Source: Thermothielavioides terrestris NRRL 8126
Taxonomy: Eukaryota > Ascomycota > Sordariomycetes > Sordariales > Chaetomiaceae
DNA length: 64,000 nt
Reading direction: 5' to 3'
Assembly (NCBI RefSeq): GCF_000226115.1
Contig: NC_016459.1
Span: forward strand, 3,023,501-3,087,500
Part shown: one piece after another, positions 12,201 through 22,886 of the stretch
Layout: every line of letters starts with the position of its first letter
How positions within the stretch are numbered: the first letter of the stretch is position 1
The notes under the pieces: generated by a model
Seen by the model: only the letters and a program-made list of their open reading frames with translations
Told to the model about the DNA's origin: nothing
Databases searched by the model: none
Position numbers and translations under genes: made by a program

Positions 12201-13145
12201 CATGCCCAGCTGCCGCCCGGTGTTCGTGGACGACGAACGGAGCGTGGTGGAGTTCAAGGAGCTCCGCCACCCCTGCATGGCAAACACCGTGGCCGACTTT
12301 ATCCCCAACGACATCAAGCTCGGCGGCGACGAGGCCAAGATCAACCTGCTGACGGGCGCCAACGCAGCCGGCAAGTCTACCATCCTCCGCATGGTGAGTC
12401 CCGTTCACATTGCCCCCACCAGTTCCTACCCCAGCCACTAACCTGCCTACCACAGTCCTGCATCGCCGTCATCATGGCCCAAATCGGCTGCCACGTGCCG
12501 GCCGCATCGGCGCGGCTCACCCCGATCGACCGCATCATGTCGCGCCTGGGCGCCAACGACAACATCTTCGCGGCGCAGAGCACCTTCTTCGTCGAGCTGT
12601 CCGAGACGAAGAAGATCCTGGCCGAGGCGACGCCGCGCTCGCTCGTCATCCTGGACGAGCTCGGCCGGGGCACGTCGTCGTACGACGGCGTGGCCGTGGC
12701 CCAGGCCGTCCTGCACCACGTCGCCTCGCACATCGGCTGCGTCGGCTTCTTCGCCACGCACTACCACAGCCTGGCCGCCGAGTTCGCGCACCACCCGGAG
12801 GTGCGCGCGCGCCGCATGCAGATCCGCGTCGACGAGCGCGAGCGCCGCGTCACCTTCCTCTACCGCCTCGAGGACGGCGTCGCCGAGGGCTCCTTCGGCA
12901 TGCACTGCGCCGCCATGTGCGGCATCCCCCGCAGGGTCATCGACCGCGCCGAGGTCGCCGCCCGCGAGTGGGAGCACACCAGCCGCCTCAAGGAGAGCCT
13001 CGAGAGGGCCAAGATGGGCTGCTATCTCCCGCTGGGCGTGCTTAGTGATGTCGCGAGTTTGCTGAGGGGCGGGGACGGGAGAGAGGGTGGTGAGGTTGGG
13101 GAGCGCGGGGTGGAGGTTTTGCTGCGCGCTATCGAGGCGCTTTGA
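9267..13145 (+). CDS. MSH6: DNA mismatch repair protein MSH6
   Basis: MutS homologue that pairs with MSH2 (MutS-alpha) in the nucleus to recognise base mismatches and small loops. Exons 9267..9710, 9768..9936, 9989..12393, 12456..13145 give 1235 residues. A PCNA-interacting box, QQSILGFF, lies at residues 28-35. A disordered Ser/Thr/Pro/Lys-rich tail with acidic patches runs to about residue 300. The mismatch-binding Phe-x-Glu motif is in FFKKGKFYELYE (about residue 370). Lever and clamp domains follow. The ATPase has Walker A TGANAAGKST (about 990; this Ala-Ala form is the normal MSH6 variant), Walker B and signature VILDELGRGTSS (about 1070), and FFATHYHSLA. The last intron falls just after Walker A. 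The tail after about residue 1190 is poorly conserved. A confident orthologue call. Confidence 0.96.
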
Positions 13146-14355
13146 CGAGGTGTGCTTGTGCTTGTGGTCGCTTTGCTCGGTTGGGTTAATAATGGCTTGT
13201 GTGGTTCGATGGTCGGCACACAAGCGCTTGGCTAAGCGGTACTGGGATCATCAAGGCGGTTGGCGCATGGCTTGTCGGAATCAGTGTGCTTTTCTAGAGA
13301 GCTCTCCTGTTTGCTGTAATATTTCGGTACTTGCGGGTTTTAGATACCTCCCTCTGTTGAGGGCTACTAATGCGATGGCTTTGTTTTGATATCAGGTCAG
13401 GAAGATTCTTGAGTGCGGGAGGGCGGCTTCTTCAAGGCACGTTGCCACCTGAAAGGAAGGCCAAGCTTGCCCTGGTTGTTCTCAACTCCCTCGCCCTGAA
13501 ACGCAGCGCTTTCATCAGGCACGGGCTCTCGAAGCCAAGCGTCGCCACGGCGCCGCTAGATTTCGTGATGGACGCGGCGCCCAACACGCCCAAATCTCTG
13601 GTCGGAGTCTTGCCCAAACCTCCTCTTTGTTTTTGCCCCTGTTTGCTCCCGTCCCGTCATGGATCCCAGTTCACCCCACGATCACGACACGACATCCGCC
13701 CCCAAAATGTTTGGCCGTGCTGATCTTCCATGAATGTTCCTCATGCAGAACAGCGTCTAGTGCTGTTGAACGGCGTCCACACGGGATGCTGCTCATCCGA
13801 CTGCAAGCCGAGGTAGTTCAGGATGGCGTCATCGCCCTAAAGTGAAGATAGACTTTTCCAGACACCGACGAGCTCAATACTGGTTACATGCTAGCATCAC
13901 CGGGACAGATTGGAACATTGTGGAGACATATATAAGTTCGCCGACTCGCCGGGCTTTGCCCTTCAACTAGCTTCACCTCCGCAGGCCAACTTTGTTGTTC
14001 GTTGCGTCGTTCATTTGGCTACTGCCCGACATCTCACACTGTTTTGCTTTACGCTGGCGGCTTCACCGTGTGCGTGTCTGGCCCAGTCCACGCTATGCTT
14101 GGAGCTCCGGTGCCCACGACAACGGCGTCGGCGAGCGGGCCTCACAGAATCCAGCACCAAGCACAGCCTCCGAGCGGAGCGAGACGTCAAATACACCTCG
14201 TGGGCGCTTCGCTGTGCCCAGCTTGTTGGCTCTTGTTATTTAATTACATGACAAAACGCAGCAGCCGTCCGAAAAGGAGAGCTGTTTTTCATCCGTAGAG
14301 TAAGCTTGGGAGTTGAGGGTGGTTATCTACTCCTGAGTCCCGCTAACCTGGTTCG
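13146..14355. other. Intergenic between convergent MSH6 and FAD monooxygenase genes
   Basis: No gene is supported. A TATA-like TATATAA occurs near 13928, followed by short open frames, but none has splice structure or recognisable content. I leave it unannotated. Confidence 0.45.
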
Positions 14356-15947
14356 TCAAGGGACAATGCCGGGGCCCATGACCTTCAGCTGCGCGATGAT
14401 GTTGCTCGGGTTCTTATCCCCAGCCTGCCACTGCAAGAACGGGGTCCAGTCCAGAACCAAGTCGCGCAGCACATTGAGCGGGAACGCGACGTGGTGGAAC
14501 AGCCGGCCAAAGAAGTAGGCCTGGTTGACCTGTTGCGTCGTATGGGCGCGCTGGCACGCCTCGTACTCCTCAAACGCCCGGGCGACGGCTGCCGCGTCGT
14601 CCAGGTCGACCTTGTGAAAGCGCTGGCCGAGGAAGTAGCCATCGCAGATGGACATGCCGGCGCCGTACGCCGCGTAGGGCGAGGTCGCGTGGGCGGCGTC
14701 GCCCGCCAGCGTGATCCTGCCTTTGGACCACCTCGGCAGCGGGATCCTGTCTCGGATCGGCCAGCGGTGCATGTTGGACTCGGGCGTTGCCCTGACGAGG
14801 TCCGCGAGCGGCCCCTGGAATCCGCGCGCCAGCTCGAGGGCGTGTTCGTGAAGCTTTGCGGGGGCGTCGTTGGCGTCGGGCCAGGCTTCGACGAACCACC
14901 TGCCCAACAATGCGAGTTAGTCCTTCCCTAATAATCATCGGGACATGTGGAGCAACTCGGGAGCAAAGGAACTGTCTCGGGAGCAACTAAGAGCTACCCG
15001 AAACCGTAATCGGCAGGAAAAAAAGCTCGGGTGTGACGGACCACTGGAACCCTTGCCTGCCGTTGCTGAGGATGCTCGAGTAAGTGCCTTGGACGTATCG
15101 GTTGTGCTTCAGGACGCATTTGCCCGCCTCCGCACCCGGCGGCCGCTCGAAGGTGAATCCGCCGATGATGTGCAGGTCGTGATTCCGCTTCGGCGCGTCG
15201 CCCCTGTCCAACAACGTGAGTTAGTTTGTCCCTGATCGGGACATCGGGAGCTCTCTCGGGAGCAACTAAGAGCTACCCGAAACCGTAACTGGCAAAAAAG
15301 AGCTCAGGTTTTCGTACCACAGGTGTGCCCGCACGAGCGAGTCAATGCCGTCGGCGCCGACGAGGATACCGGCGCGCACGACCCTCCCGTCGGCGAGCGT
15401 GATGCGGACATGGTCGGGGTGGTCTTCGATGGCCTGCACCCGGGAGTTGAACTCCATAACGCCGTCGGGTATGGCTTCCAGCATGCGCCTGTAGAGATCG
15501 GGCCGAAGAAGTCCGACAAAACCGCCGCGATACTTATCGGTGATCTCCCGGGGCATCTTCAAGTCGGCCCGCAGCCGGCCCGCGGCATTGCGAAAGGTTG
15601 AATGACAGGGCGCGCCGATGTCTTTGGTGTCCACACCCATACTCGCGAGCGCATGGATAGGCGGCGGCCAGAGGTTCAAGATGTTGCCGGCCGGCCTCGC
15701 GTGCCCGTAGCGCTCGTAGACCTTCACCTGAAACCCAGCCTTGAGGAAGGCGAGAGCGGTAGCCATCCCGGCGGGACCTCCGCCAACGACGGCCTGTTCA
15801 ACCATGCGAGTTAGTTCTTCCCTAATCAGGACATCGGGAGCAACTCGGGAGCCAAGGAAGTGTCTCGGGAGCAACTAAGAGCTACCCGGAACCGTAATGG
15901 GCGAAAAGGAGCTCAGGTTGTCGTACCACGTCGATGTCCCGGCTCAT
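14356..15947 (-). CDS. FAD-dependent aromatic-hydroxylase-like monooxygenase
   Basis: Exons on the minus strand 15947..15927 (21 nt), 15793..15318, 15203..15042 and 14899..14356 give 400 residues. The N-terminus MSRDIDV/AVVGGGPAGMATALAFLKAG holds the FAD dinucleotide-binding GxGxxG-type motif. GADGIDSLVRA (about residue 155) is the DG motif. GDAAHATSPYAAYGAGMSICDG (about 285) is the GD motif that contacts FAD ribityl. This is the architecture of PHBH/salicylate-hydroxylase-like monooxygenases, which use NAD(P)H and O2; the substrate cannot be told. There is no partner biosynthetic gene next door. All three introns are copies of the same element (see the repeat entries). The 7-codon first exon depends on the first of them. 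The ATG at 15947 is chosen because it gives the complete FAD motif. Confidence 0.85.
14900..15041 (-). repeat. Introner-like intron, copy 1 (142 nt)
   Basis: Third intron of the FAD monooxygenase gene. It shares the core cgggagcaactaagagctac (14978-14997, plus strand) with the other two introns. It also shares the flanking accgtaat segment, the ACTAAC branch region and the (T)TGGRCAG acceptor end. Donor GTCCGT, acceptor GGGCAG, phase 2 after TG. Confidence 0.85.
15204..15317 (-). repeat. Introner-like intron, copy 2 (114 nt)
   Basis: Second intron of the FAD monooxygenase gene, end-to-end related to copies 1 and 3 but about 20-28 nt shorter in its middle. The core lies at 15257-15276. Donor GTACGA, branch CTAAC, acceptor GGACAG, phase 2 after TG. 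Confidence 0.85.
15794..15926 (-). repeat. Introner-like intron, copy 3 (133 nt)
   Basis: First intron of the FAD monooxygenase gene. The core lies at 15866-15885. Donor GTACGA, branch CTAAC, acceptor TGAACAG, phase 0 after GTG. It is related to copies 1 and 2 over the whole length. Confidence 0.85.
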
Positions 15948-17015
15948 TGTGGTTGGGTTCTAGAGTATTGGACTTGGTGGTATAAGCAGCGTTCGACGGA
16001 CTATTAAGGTAGGTACTTAACGATGACGGTGCGCCCATGACGCCGCAACTCGGAATTCGTGACAACAATGGAGATATATGTATCCAGGGAAAGGCCAAAA
16101 GACAGAGATCCCGCGGGTGGCTACCGATCGGAAGCTTGGTGGAGGTCACCAGCCGGAGCCCGGGGCTAGCCTCCACCCGACCCGGAGTCAAGGGGCATCA
16201 TGTGCGTCCTGCACAGAGGCTTTCATGACCGGGATGGGCCCCCATACAGGCATGGTATGCACAATATACTGGGGGTTCGCATCTCGGGCGTGAGGTGACC
16301 GTGCCCAGTTGGTCGGGTTTCCGACGTTCCGGGGCTGCGTTGTCCCCGCGATCCCCGCACCGCATCCCGGTCTGGGGTCTGGGCAACGGCCTGCCTCAAA
16401 CGCAATCAGCGGGCTCAACTCAGACGTTTGTTTGTTGAGAGAGTCGAAAAGATACCAGGTAGACGGTGGCGCCTGGCATCGCTCTGGACAGAGATCGATC
16501 TGAAGCCTGAGATCCTGAGACCGGGGGTAGCACAGATGCTGCGCGGACACTGTTGAACTGGGGTATTTCTTTGCCTCAACTCAATCGAGGTGTCAGGGTC
16601 ATCAACCTCCCAGATCAGACAGCGGTCGACGAGGTCAAAATACCCCCACTGGGTGAGGCTTGACGACTGTCGTGTCCAAGGGCATATGGTTCCCTGTCGT
16701 GCTCGACTAAGGTCTAGAAACCGTTGTCGAGAGGCCGCTTCTTGACGCCTGCGAGGCTTCCCGGTCCCGAGAGCGTGACATTTATGTTATTTTATCAAAT
16801 GCATAAATTGATTATCCCGACTGAAACTGTCCGGTGCCGCATTCTACCGAGTAGTGGTTCGCTGCTAAGTTGCTACCTCTCGAGTTCTCAGCTCAACGCG
16901 CTGCTAGCCATGGAAGAACCAGCTAGCGCATCCCCTGCCGGCATCGCCTAATACATAGGTAGATGCATGTGCCGGTGCCCATACTAGCTGGATGATGGCA
17001 ATTACGTCCCTCTCA
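15948..17015. other. Intergenic, no gene seen
   Basis: This holds the 5' flank of the monooxygenase gene and about 1 kb with only short unsupported frames. Nothing else was recognised. Confidence 0.45.
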
Positions 17016-17333
17016 TCAACCAGAAACCCTCATCGCCTTGAAGTCCCTCTCGGCACCCTGCTGTCCCACTCCAACCGAGCTCCCGTGCGTCTTGATGCCA
17101 TAGATGGCCGTTGTAACACTGAGCTTGTCCGCGTTCCTGGCGGCCGCGGCGCTGATGCTCGGCCCGCATTTTGGGTCTTGAGTTCCGCCGGCGCTGGTGG
17201 CCACACTGACGGTGATACGGGGAAGCTCTGGGTTGGCCAGCGTCGTTGTGTTGAAGGTGTCGGTGACGGTGACGATTGGGCCGCTGCTGGTAGCGGCGCC
17301 GGGGGAGGGTGAGGTTTGAGGGGTGGAAGACAT
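17016..17333 (-). CDS. Hypothetical small protein, 105 residues
   Basis: Single-exon frame from ATG 17333 to the stop at 17016. I do not recognise the family. The N-terminal half is Ser/Thr/Pro-rich; the middle (ITVSVATSAGGTQDPKCGPSISAAAARNADKLSVTTAIYGIKTHG) is better ordered, with a small Ala-rich helix. No signal peptide or membrane segment is seen. Support for it being real comes from the promoter layout. A TATATAA box sits about 180 bp upstream, followed by a CT-rich stretch and a good start context (CCAGAATG). It sits alone in a gene-poor 5-kb region, so it may be lineage-specific or stress-induced; this is inference. Confidence 0.5.
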   Translation of the reverse strand: MSSTPQTSPSPGAATSSGPIVTVTDTFNTTTLANPELPRITVSVATSAGGTQDPKCGPSISAAAARNADKLSVTTAIYGIKTHGSSVGVGQQGAERDFKAMRVSG

Positions 17334-18397
17334 TCTGGTGTTTGGAGGAGGGGGGGAAGGGTGAGGGGTGTGATGCCAACTCCAACCGGTGATTCAACTG
17401 CGTTGTTGAGCTGTTTTTGATGGTTGAGATGCTCTGGTGGGTTGCGCAGTCCGTATCCAGACAGTCACTGTTGGCTGAGAGTGCTGGTAGGAGCTCGCTG
17501 CCCGAGGCTCCCGGTTATATACCGACATGAATTAAGTTTTGAGGACATCTTGGTAGCAACTTGAGTCTTTGTGTCAAAGCGATGAACAATGGGGGGGGGG
17601 GGGGGGTACTTCGCCTACGGCCGATGGATTGAAACCGACCGTTTCATTACCTGCACAGCCGGGAAGCGTGAAAGGGATACCCCCCGGTCCTCAAATCCAT
17701 CAAAGAGGCAGCTTTTTCAGGCATGATCTAAGTTACCATGCTACTGAGGCGGTGAGGCGAAGGGGAATTCGATTGTTGTACGCTTTAAAGATCCAGGCAC
17801 AACCATTCTGTAGAAATTATCCTCATGGCCTTAAGTGCCTGGTGACACTACCTCGTGCGTTCTTCCAGGCTGGTGTCAAACAACCCCCCAAACGGGCCTT
17901 AAACTAGACGTCTCAGGTTGTCAAATTTCACGTGACGGCTGCTTGATGCCTCCAACGGCAATTGCCAAGGAGTTAGTAGACAGAGAGGAAGATAAATATT
18001 GACAGCAACGCCTATTGTTTAGCTAGCCAAATTTCCACCTCCGGATGGATGGGCAGTCTCAACAAGGACGGTGGATCAGTTGACGATGTGGCTTGCGACA
18101 GTGCCAAAGCGGGTAACGTACCCGGCGGAGCGAACACAGCGTTGCTCCATATCCGTATCAGCGGTTCCTTCCATCAGCTGAGACTCAGATCTTCGGGGAC
18201 ATTTTCACTTCGGCCTCCTCCAAGCACCGAAAGCGGAACCTCGGAGCTCGCTTCGCATTCTTGCCTTCACCCGCTTCTGCTCCCAGCAGAAGCCATGGAA
18301 TAAGAACTCGGAACTCTACGGCTATGCAACAAAGAACACTCAATCACCTGGCCTCCACCCGCCAGCCGCCGAAGCTGGAGAAAGTTGAAGAGAAGAA
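17334..18397. other. Intergenic with a 16-nt G-run
   Basis: Upstream flank of the 105-residue gene. It includes a mononucleotide run of 16 G at 17591-17606. No gene was seen. Confidence 0.5.
17514..17522 (-). promoter_or_regulatory. TATA box of the 105-residue gene
   Basis: The minus strand reads GTATATAAC, about 180 bp before the ATG at 17333, followed by pyrimidine-rich DNA. Confidence 0.5.
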
Positions 18398-18652
18398 GTG
18401 GCCTCAACAACGGAGAACGCCACGCAACAACCCATCCTACCACCCACCACGTGCGCCTGGGTGCGTCGGCGGCGCGGCCCGACGCGCAGCGCCCTCGAGC
18501 TGCGCAGCGAGCTCGCGCCGCTGCCAGCACCGCCTCCAACCGACTCGGCCTCTTCCGACATGTTGATCCGCGTGTCGCACGTGCCGCTGCAGTTCAGCAG
18601 CGAGCTGATGGTGCGGCTGTTGCCGAAGGGTCGTGGTCAAGGTGCGCAGTGA
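18398..18652 (+). pseudogene. N-terminal relic of a zinc-type alcohol dehydrogenase/quinone reductase
   Basis: The frame reads CAWVRRRRGPTRSALELRSEL... followed by MLIRVSHVPLQFSSELMVRLLP. This resembles the first 70-80 residues (GroES-like domain start) of fungal medium-chain oxidoreductases. The position expected for the start codon is GTG (18398), not ATG. The similarity stops at about 18630, after which the frame ends at TGA 18652 and no catalytic or NAD(P)-binding part follows. I read it as a truncated remnant with a lost start. The resemblance is short and family-level only. Confidence 0.45.
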
Positions 18653-20175
18653 CTAGGCGGGGGCAGCGTGTGGCATCGTTGAGGAGAGTGTGTTGGTTCC
18701 CGGACAAATACCATATGTTAAATATACTGGGCAACCTGTTATGCCCGTTGAGAATTTGATACCCAGCCAGATACCCATCACTAGTTTAGGTTTGTCGATT
18801 GACTAGCATTGTTTCCAGAGGGCTTAGGAGCGCTCGCGGACGTTGCAACTCACCCTGTGCCTATCGCTGACAGGTAGAAGCGGGCTTCTCGCCGAACCAT
18901 TTCGAGGACCTCCTTCGATGCTTTCAGGTGAATCCCGGGCGGGCACGCCGAGCAGAACCGCGCATGGGGCCTGGGAAGCAGATTTGAGAAACGCTTTGTG
19001 CCCACCATAGTCTCATCCAAACGTTGAAATATACTAGAAAGCCAGAGGAGAGCTGTCGTGTTACTGCAAGCTGGAGCGGATTCACCACATTCACGACGGC
19101 TAGCGGCGTTACGTCGTACCGCCGAGCATCGTACAGCCGAGCAAGCGAATGCTCCTGGCGCACAAGTTTTAACTGCCTCATCGGGATCACAACATCGCAA
19201 TGTCCGGATTGGTTCGCCGCCTGCCGTATGTGGAGAAGTGCTATCCATCGCGAACCTTGGTGAAAGCTTATCCCACCTTGCTTGTTGGACCTCGACGAGC
19301 TCCTCTTGGTTCGTGGACCGCATGTGGGACACAAAGTTACCGCGCTCTGAGTACAGAAAACATACAATCAATGAGCACTCCTGTGTTAGCAAAGGCGCCT
19401 GGAGACATGGGGCACGTTATTCGGAATGAAGTCATGAACTGAGCCAATTGACAGTCAAGCACGGCTTGCCAAGTGACTCTCTGCTATGAGATTAGTAATG
19501 ACCGTGGTAGGGAGTGGGAGGGAGTGACAGATACTTACCTCCCTACTTGGGATGTGGAGTTGTGGAGCCCCTGGTGGTGAGATGGGGCACACCCGACGGT
19601 ACCCATCAGGCTACACAAGCGTTGGTTGAGGGGACATGCCAAGATGCCGTCCGTGTGAGGACTTCCGGGGAGGGGACGGCAGTTGAACGGCGACTGGGAG
19701 ATGACAGAGCGGCAAGCTGGACGTCGTCCGCCGCTAGTGGCAAGGGGCCCAGCACTGCTGTACCACCGCCATGTCATCAAAAAGTGCTATAATGAGCAAG
19801 ATCCTGCACGAACCCACGGCAGACCGGTCGTGTGGTGAGGTGCCGGTCTTGGAGACCGGGGGGCCGGCCCGGGGGTTAACATTCAGGCGTGGGGACCCAC
19901 CCTATATGCAAATCGAATTTTTCTTATTCACGGCTTTCTTGAACGGGGTCTCTGACTTGGACTTGGGTTTGGTCTGTGACTGATGTTCTTGGTTCTTGGC
20001 CTGTTCCTCCTTCTTCTCATTTTCCAATCATATTATTATCGCTTTTGACCTCAGATTTCTCGCCGACAATTCTTAGTTCAGTCCATCCGAAACTTGCAGT
20101 TTTGTACTCGGCGGTGTCCGACTTCGGACCGCGCCGACAACCCCACATCGGAGTTTACTTCTTGGACGTGGCGGG
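18653..20175. other. Intergenic, gene-poor
   Basis: No supported gene. A 180-codon minus frame at 18850..19392 has no recognisable content and is full of Cys/Ser/Arg, so it is not called. The last 200 bp are the promoter of the MFS gene. Confidence 0.45.
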
Positions 20176-21898
20176 ATGAAACCATTGGCGGCACCACGGG
20201 ACAGCGCCGCCGCCGCCGGGGACACCAGCCGAACCGACAGCAGCTACGCGACCGACTCCTCCACGCTGTCTCTACCAGACCCGGAAAAGACCGCGCCATC
20301 AGACATCTCAGCCGCAGTCCCAGAAGCAGAACCAGCACCAGCACCAGACACAGCCGGACCCGATGTCCCGGACGACAACCTCCCAACCACCATCAGGAAC
20401 GCCCCCAATGCCACTATCACCCCTACCACCGCCGAGAAGGAGAAGGCCATCGACGCCGGTGTCCCGCCGGCCGCAGGCTCCTCCTCCTCCCCCTCCTCCT
20501 CCTGCCCAGATCAAAGCGCGCTCGCGCGCCAGCCCTCAGCCGCCCCGACGACGACGACTGCCACGACGACCGACTTCCCCGAGGGCGGCCTGGTCGGCTG
20601 GCTGGTGGTGCTGGGGTCCTTCTGCGCGATGCTGTCGCTGTTCGGGCTGATCAACTCGGCGGGCGTGTTCGCGTCGTACTTCGCGGCGCACCAGCTGGCG
20701 GCGGCGGGGGCGTCGTCGTCGCAGCTCGGCTGGATCTTCAGCCTGTACCTGTTCATCGTCTTCTTCGTCGGCATCCAGGTCGGCCCCGTGTTTGATCGCT
20801 ACGGCGCCCGGGTGCTGGTCGCGGCCGGGAGCGGGCTGATTTTTCTGAGTCTGTTGCTGTTGAGCTGGTGCGAGGGTACGTTTTTTGCCTTGTTCGGAGG
20901 GCTGTGGTGGTTGTGGCTTGGGTGGTGGTGAGCGGTGCTGATTTGTGTTGACGCCGGGAACAGAATACTACCAGATCATCCTCACGTACTCCGTGATGGG
21001 GGGCCTAGGCGGCGCGCTGCTCAACAGCCCCGCGTACGGCGCGATCGCGCACTTCTTCAACGCCCGCCGCGGCCTGGCCACCGGCATCGCTACCACCGCG
21101 GGCGGCGTCGGCGGCGTGGTGTTCCCCATCCTGCTGCGCGCGCTGCTGCCCGGCGTGGGCTTCGCGTGGAGCTGCCGCATCCTGGCCTTCATCATGCTCG
21201 GCCTGGCCGTTCCGTCTAACCTCTTCATCCGGACAAGGCTGACGCCCGCCAGGCGCCCCGACGGCAGACCCAGGGTGCAGTCGGTGTGGCCCGACTTCAC
21301 CGTCTTCAAGGACCCTCGCTTCGCGTTCGCGTCGATTGGTATTTTCTTTATGGAATGGGGCTTGTTCGTGCCGCTCACGTTCATTGTGTCGTATGCTGCC
21401 GCGCACGGGCAGGAGGAGACTCAGGGCTATCTGCTCCTGTCCTATTTGAACGCCGGGTCGGTGCTCGGCCGCGTGCTGCCCGGGTTCCTGGCCGACCGCC
21501 TCGGCCGCTTCAACGTCATCATCGTGACCATTGCACTGTGCGCCGTGACGGTGCTGGCGCTGTGGCTGCCGGCGGGGGCGTCCCAGCCAATGCTGATTGC
21601 CTACTCGGTGCTTTTTGGATTCGCGAGCGGGAGTAACCTGGGACTGGTGCCCGTCTGCCTCGGGCAGCTGTGCGACCACCGACGGTATGGCCGGCTCTTT
21701 TCGACAGCCATGATGGTGGCGAGCTTCGGCACCCTCAGCAGTGTCCCGATCGGTGGCGCCTTGTTGGATTCGAAGACGGGAGAGAGCGGATGGACGGGCC
21801 TGGTCGTCTTTGCAGGCGTGTCGTATTCTGCTGCCCTGGTATGCTATACCACTGCGCGGGTGCTAGCGGTTGGATGGAGTCCTCGGACGATCTTCTAG
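20176..21898 (+). CDS. MFS transporter, monocarboxylate-transporter-like (MCT/Mch group)
   Basis: Two exons, 20176..20875 and 20964..21898, joined across a GTACGT...CAG intron (WCEG to EYYQII), giving 544 residues. The first ~135 residues are cytosolic, Ser/Thr/Pro/Ala-rich and low complexity. About 12 membrane segments follow. FPEGGLVGWLVVLGSFCAMLSLFGLINSAGVF is the typical first helix of fungal MCT-like carriers. A DRYG motif follows the second helix (GPVFDRYGARV), and FNARRGLATGIATTAGGVGGVVFP is the fourth/fifth-helix signature. The central cytosolic loop carries RVQSVWPDFTVFKDPRF, and GRVLPGFLADRLGRFNV starts the second half. The role is likely proton-coupled uptake or efflux of small acids. 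The substrate is unknown and there is no cluster context to narrow it. Confidence 0.88.
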
Positions 21899-22886
21899 AG
21901 GGCCTTTTTGTATAGAAATGCGTCATAGAGTGACTGTAGACCTCTTGCCTGGTTGGCACGTACAAATGCTCGCCCCTGTAACCCGTACGACACTGACAGC
22001 TAACCTGTGCTGCATGGCACAAGCCGCTCGCTCAAGGTGCTAATTAGCGAACCGAATCAGCAAGACACGATTACCGAACTAACTTAGTCCTCCAGCGTAC
22101 CACCATAGATCAAGCTCGGCTTCGATCATGCGGCCCAGCGCTTCAAGTCTCCGAGCCGTTGTAGCGGGACACAACGTCCCCTTGGAAGCGCGGCGGGATG
22201 TTCTGGTGCGCCGCGGTCCCGCGACCGTAGTGCATGTCGGCAAGGCACCTACCTGACATGGCGGCAGTCGAGATCCCCGTAACTAGGGTCGGCCACGCAT
22301 TTCCGCGTACTGTACCTATCCGGGGCTGGCGTAATTATTAGCGACGCAAAGCCGAGACTCGAGCGATTCCAGGCGGCAACTGACAAGATAAGGACCTCGG
22401 CCCTCCTCTATGGGCGTATAACTGAGTAGTCGGTCAATGGCCGGAACCTGGAGCTGCGGGTCGACGGGGGCCTACGTCTCGATTGGAGGGTTTGAGAGCA
22501 CGAAGGTTAAGCGGTCGACCCCCGTGCCGTCCGGAATCGTCAACCAAACCTCAGACCGCTTTGAAAGCGACCTCGCCATGTTTATTCAGCCCCGTACGGA
22601 CGGGGCGGAATATGGGTTAGTGAATTGCGTAGATGATTTTCAAGGGTCGTTACGCCTCTCGTGTACCCTTTCACCCATAGGACCGTCCCCTCCGGCAATC
22701 TGAGTGGGCGCACTCCACACAGAATACCTTATCCCTGCCAAGACCCGCAGCTACCCGACGCGATGCGCCTGCCGTGGCCTTGAAAATGCCCCGCGGGCAC
22801 TGTGGCTTGCAGAGGAACTACCCCGCATTGCTCGAAATTTCCGACCCCTGGAAACTGCAAGCAGCGACGGAAGACCTGAACCAAAC
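21899..22886. other. Intergenic upstream of DPH2
   Basis: About 990 bp without a supported gene. The frame preceding DPH2 is open back to 22704 but lacks an ATG before 22887. Confidence 0.5.

Noticed and set aside
12410..13223. Long Arg/His/Pro-rich and Ala/Asp/Val-rich frames over the last MSH6 exon
   Set aside because: Typical shadow frames of GC-rich third-position coding DNA; the true frame has the MutS ATPase motifs.
13900..14300. Possible small gene after a TATA-like box near 13928
   Set aside because: Short frames lack any conserved feature or intron signals; evidence too thin.
18850..19392. 180-codon minus-strand frame
   Set aside because: Cys/Ser/Arg-rich, no domain and no supported start; probably non-coding.
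22704..22886. N-terminal extension of DPH2
   Set aside because: The frame is open but has no ATG before 22887, and the family start fits MAGELS.
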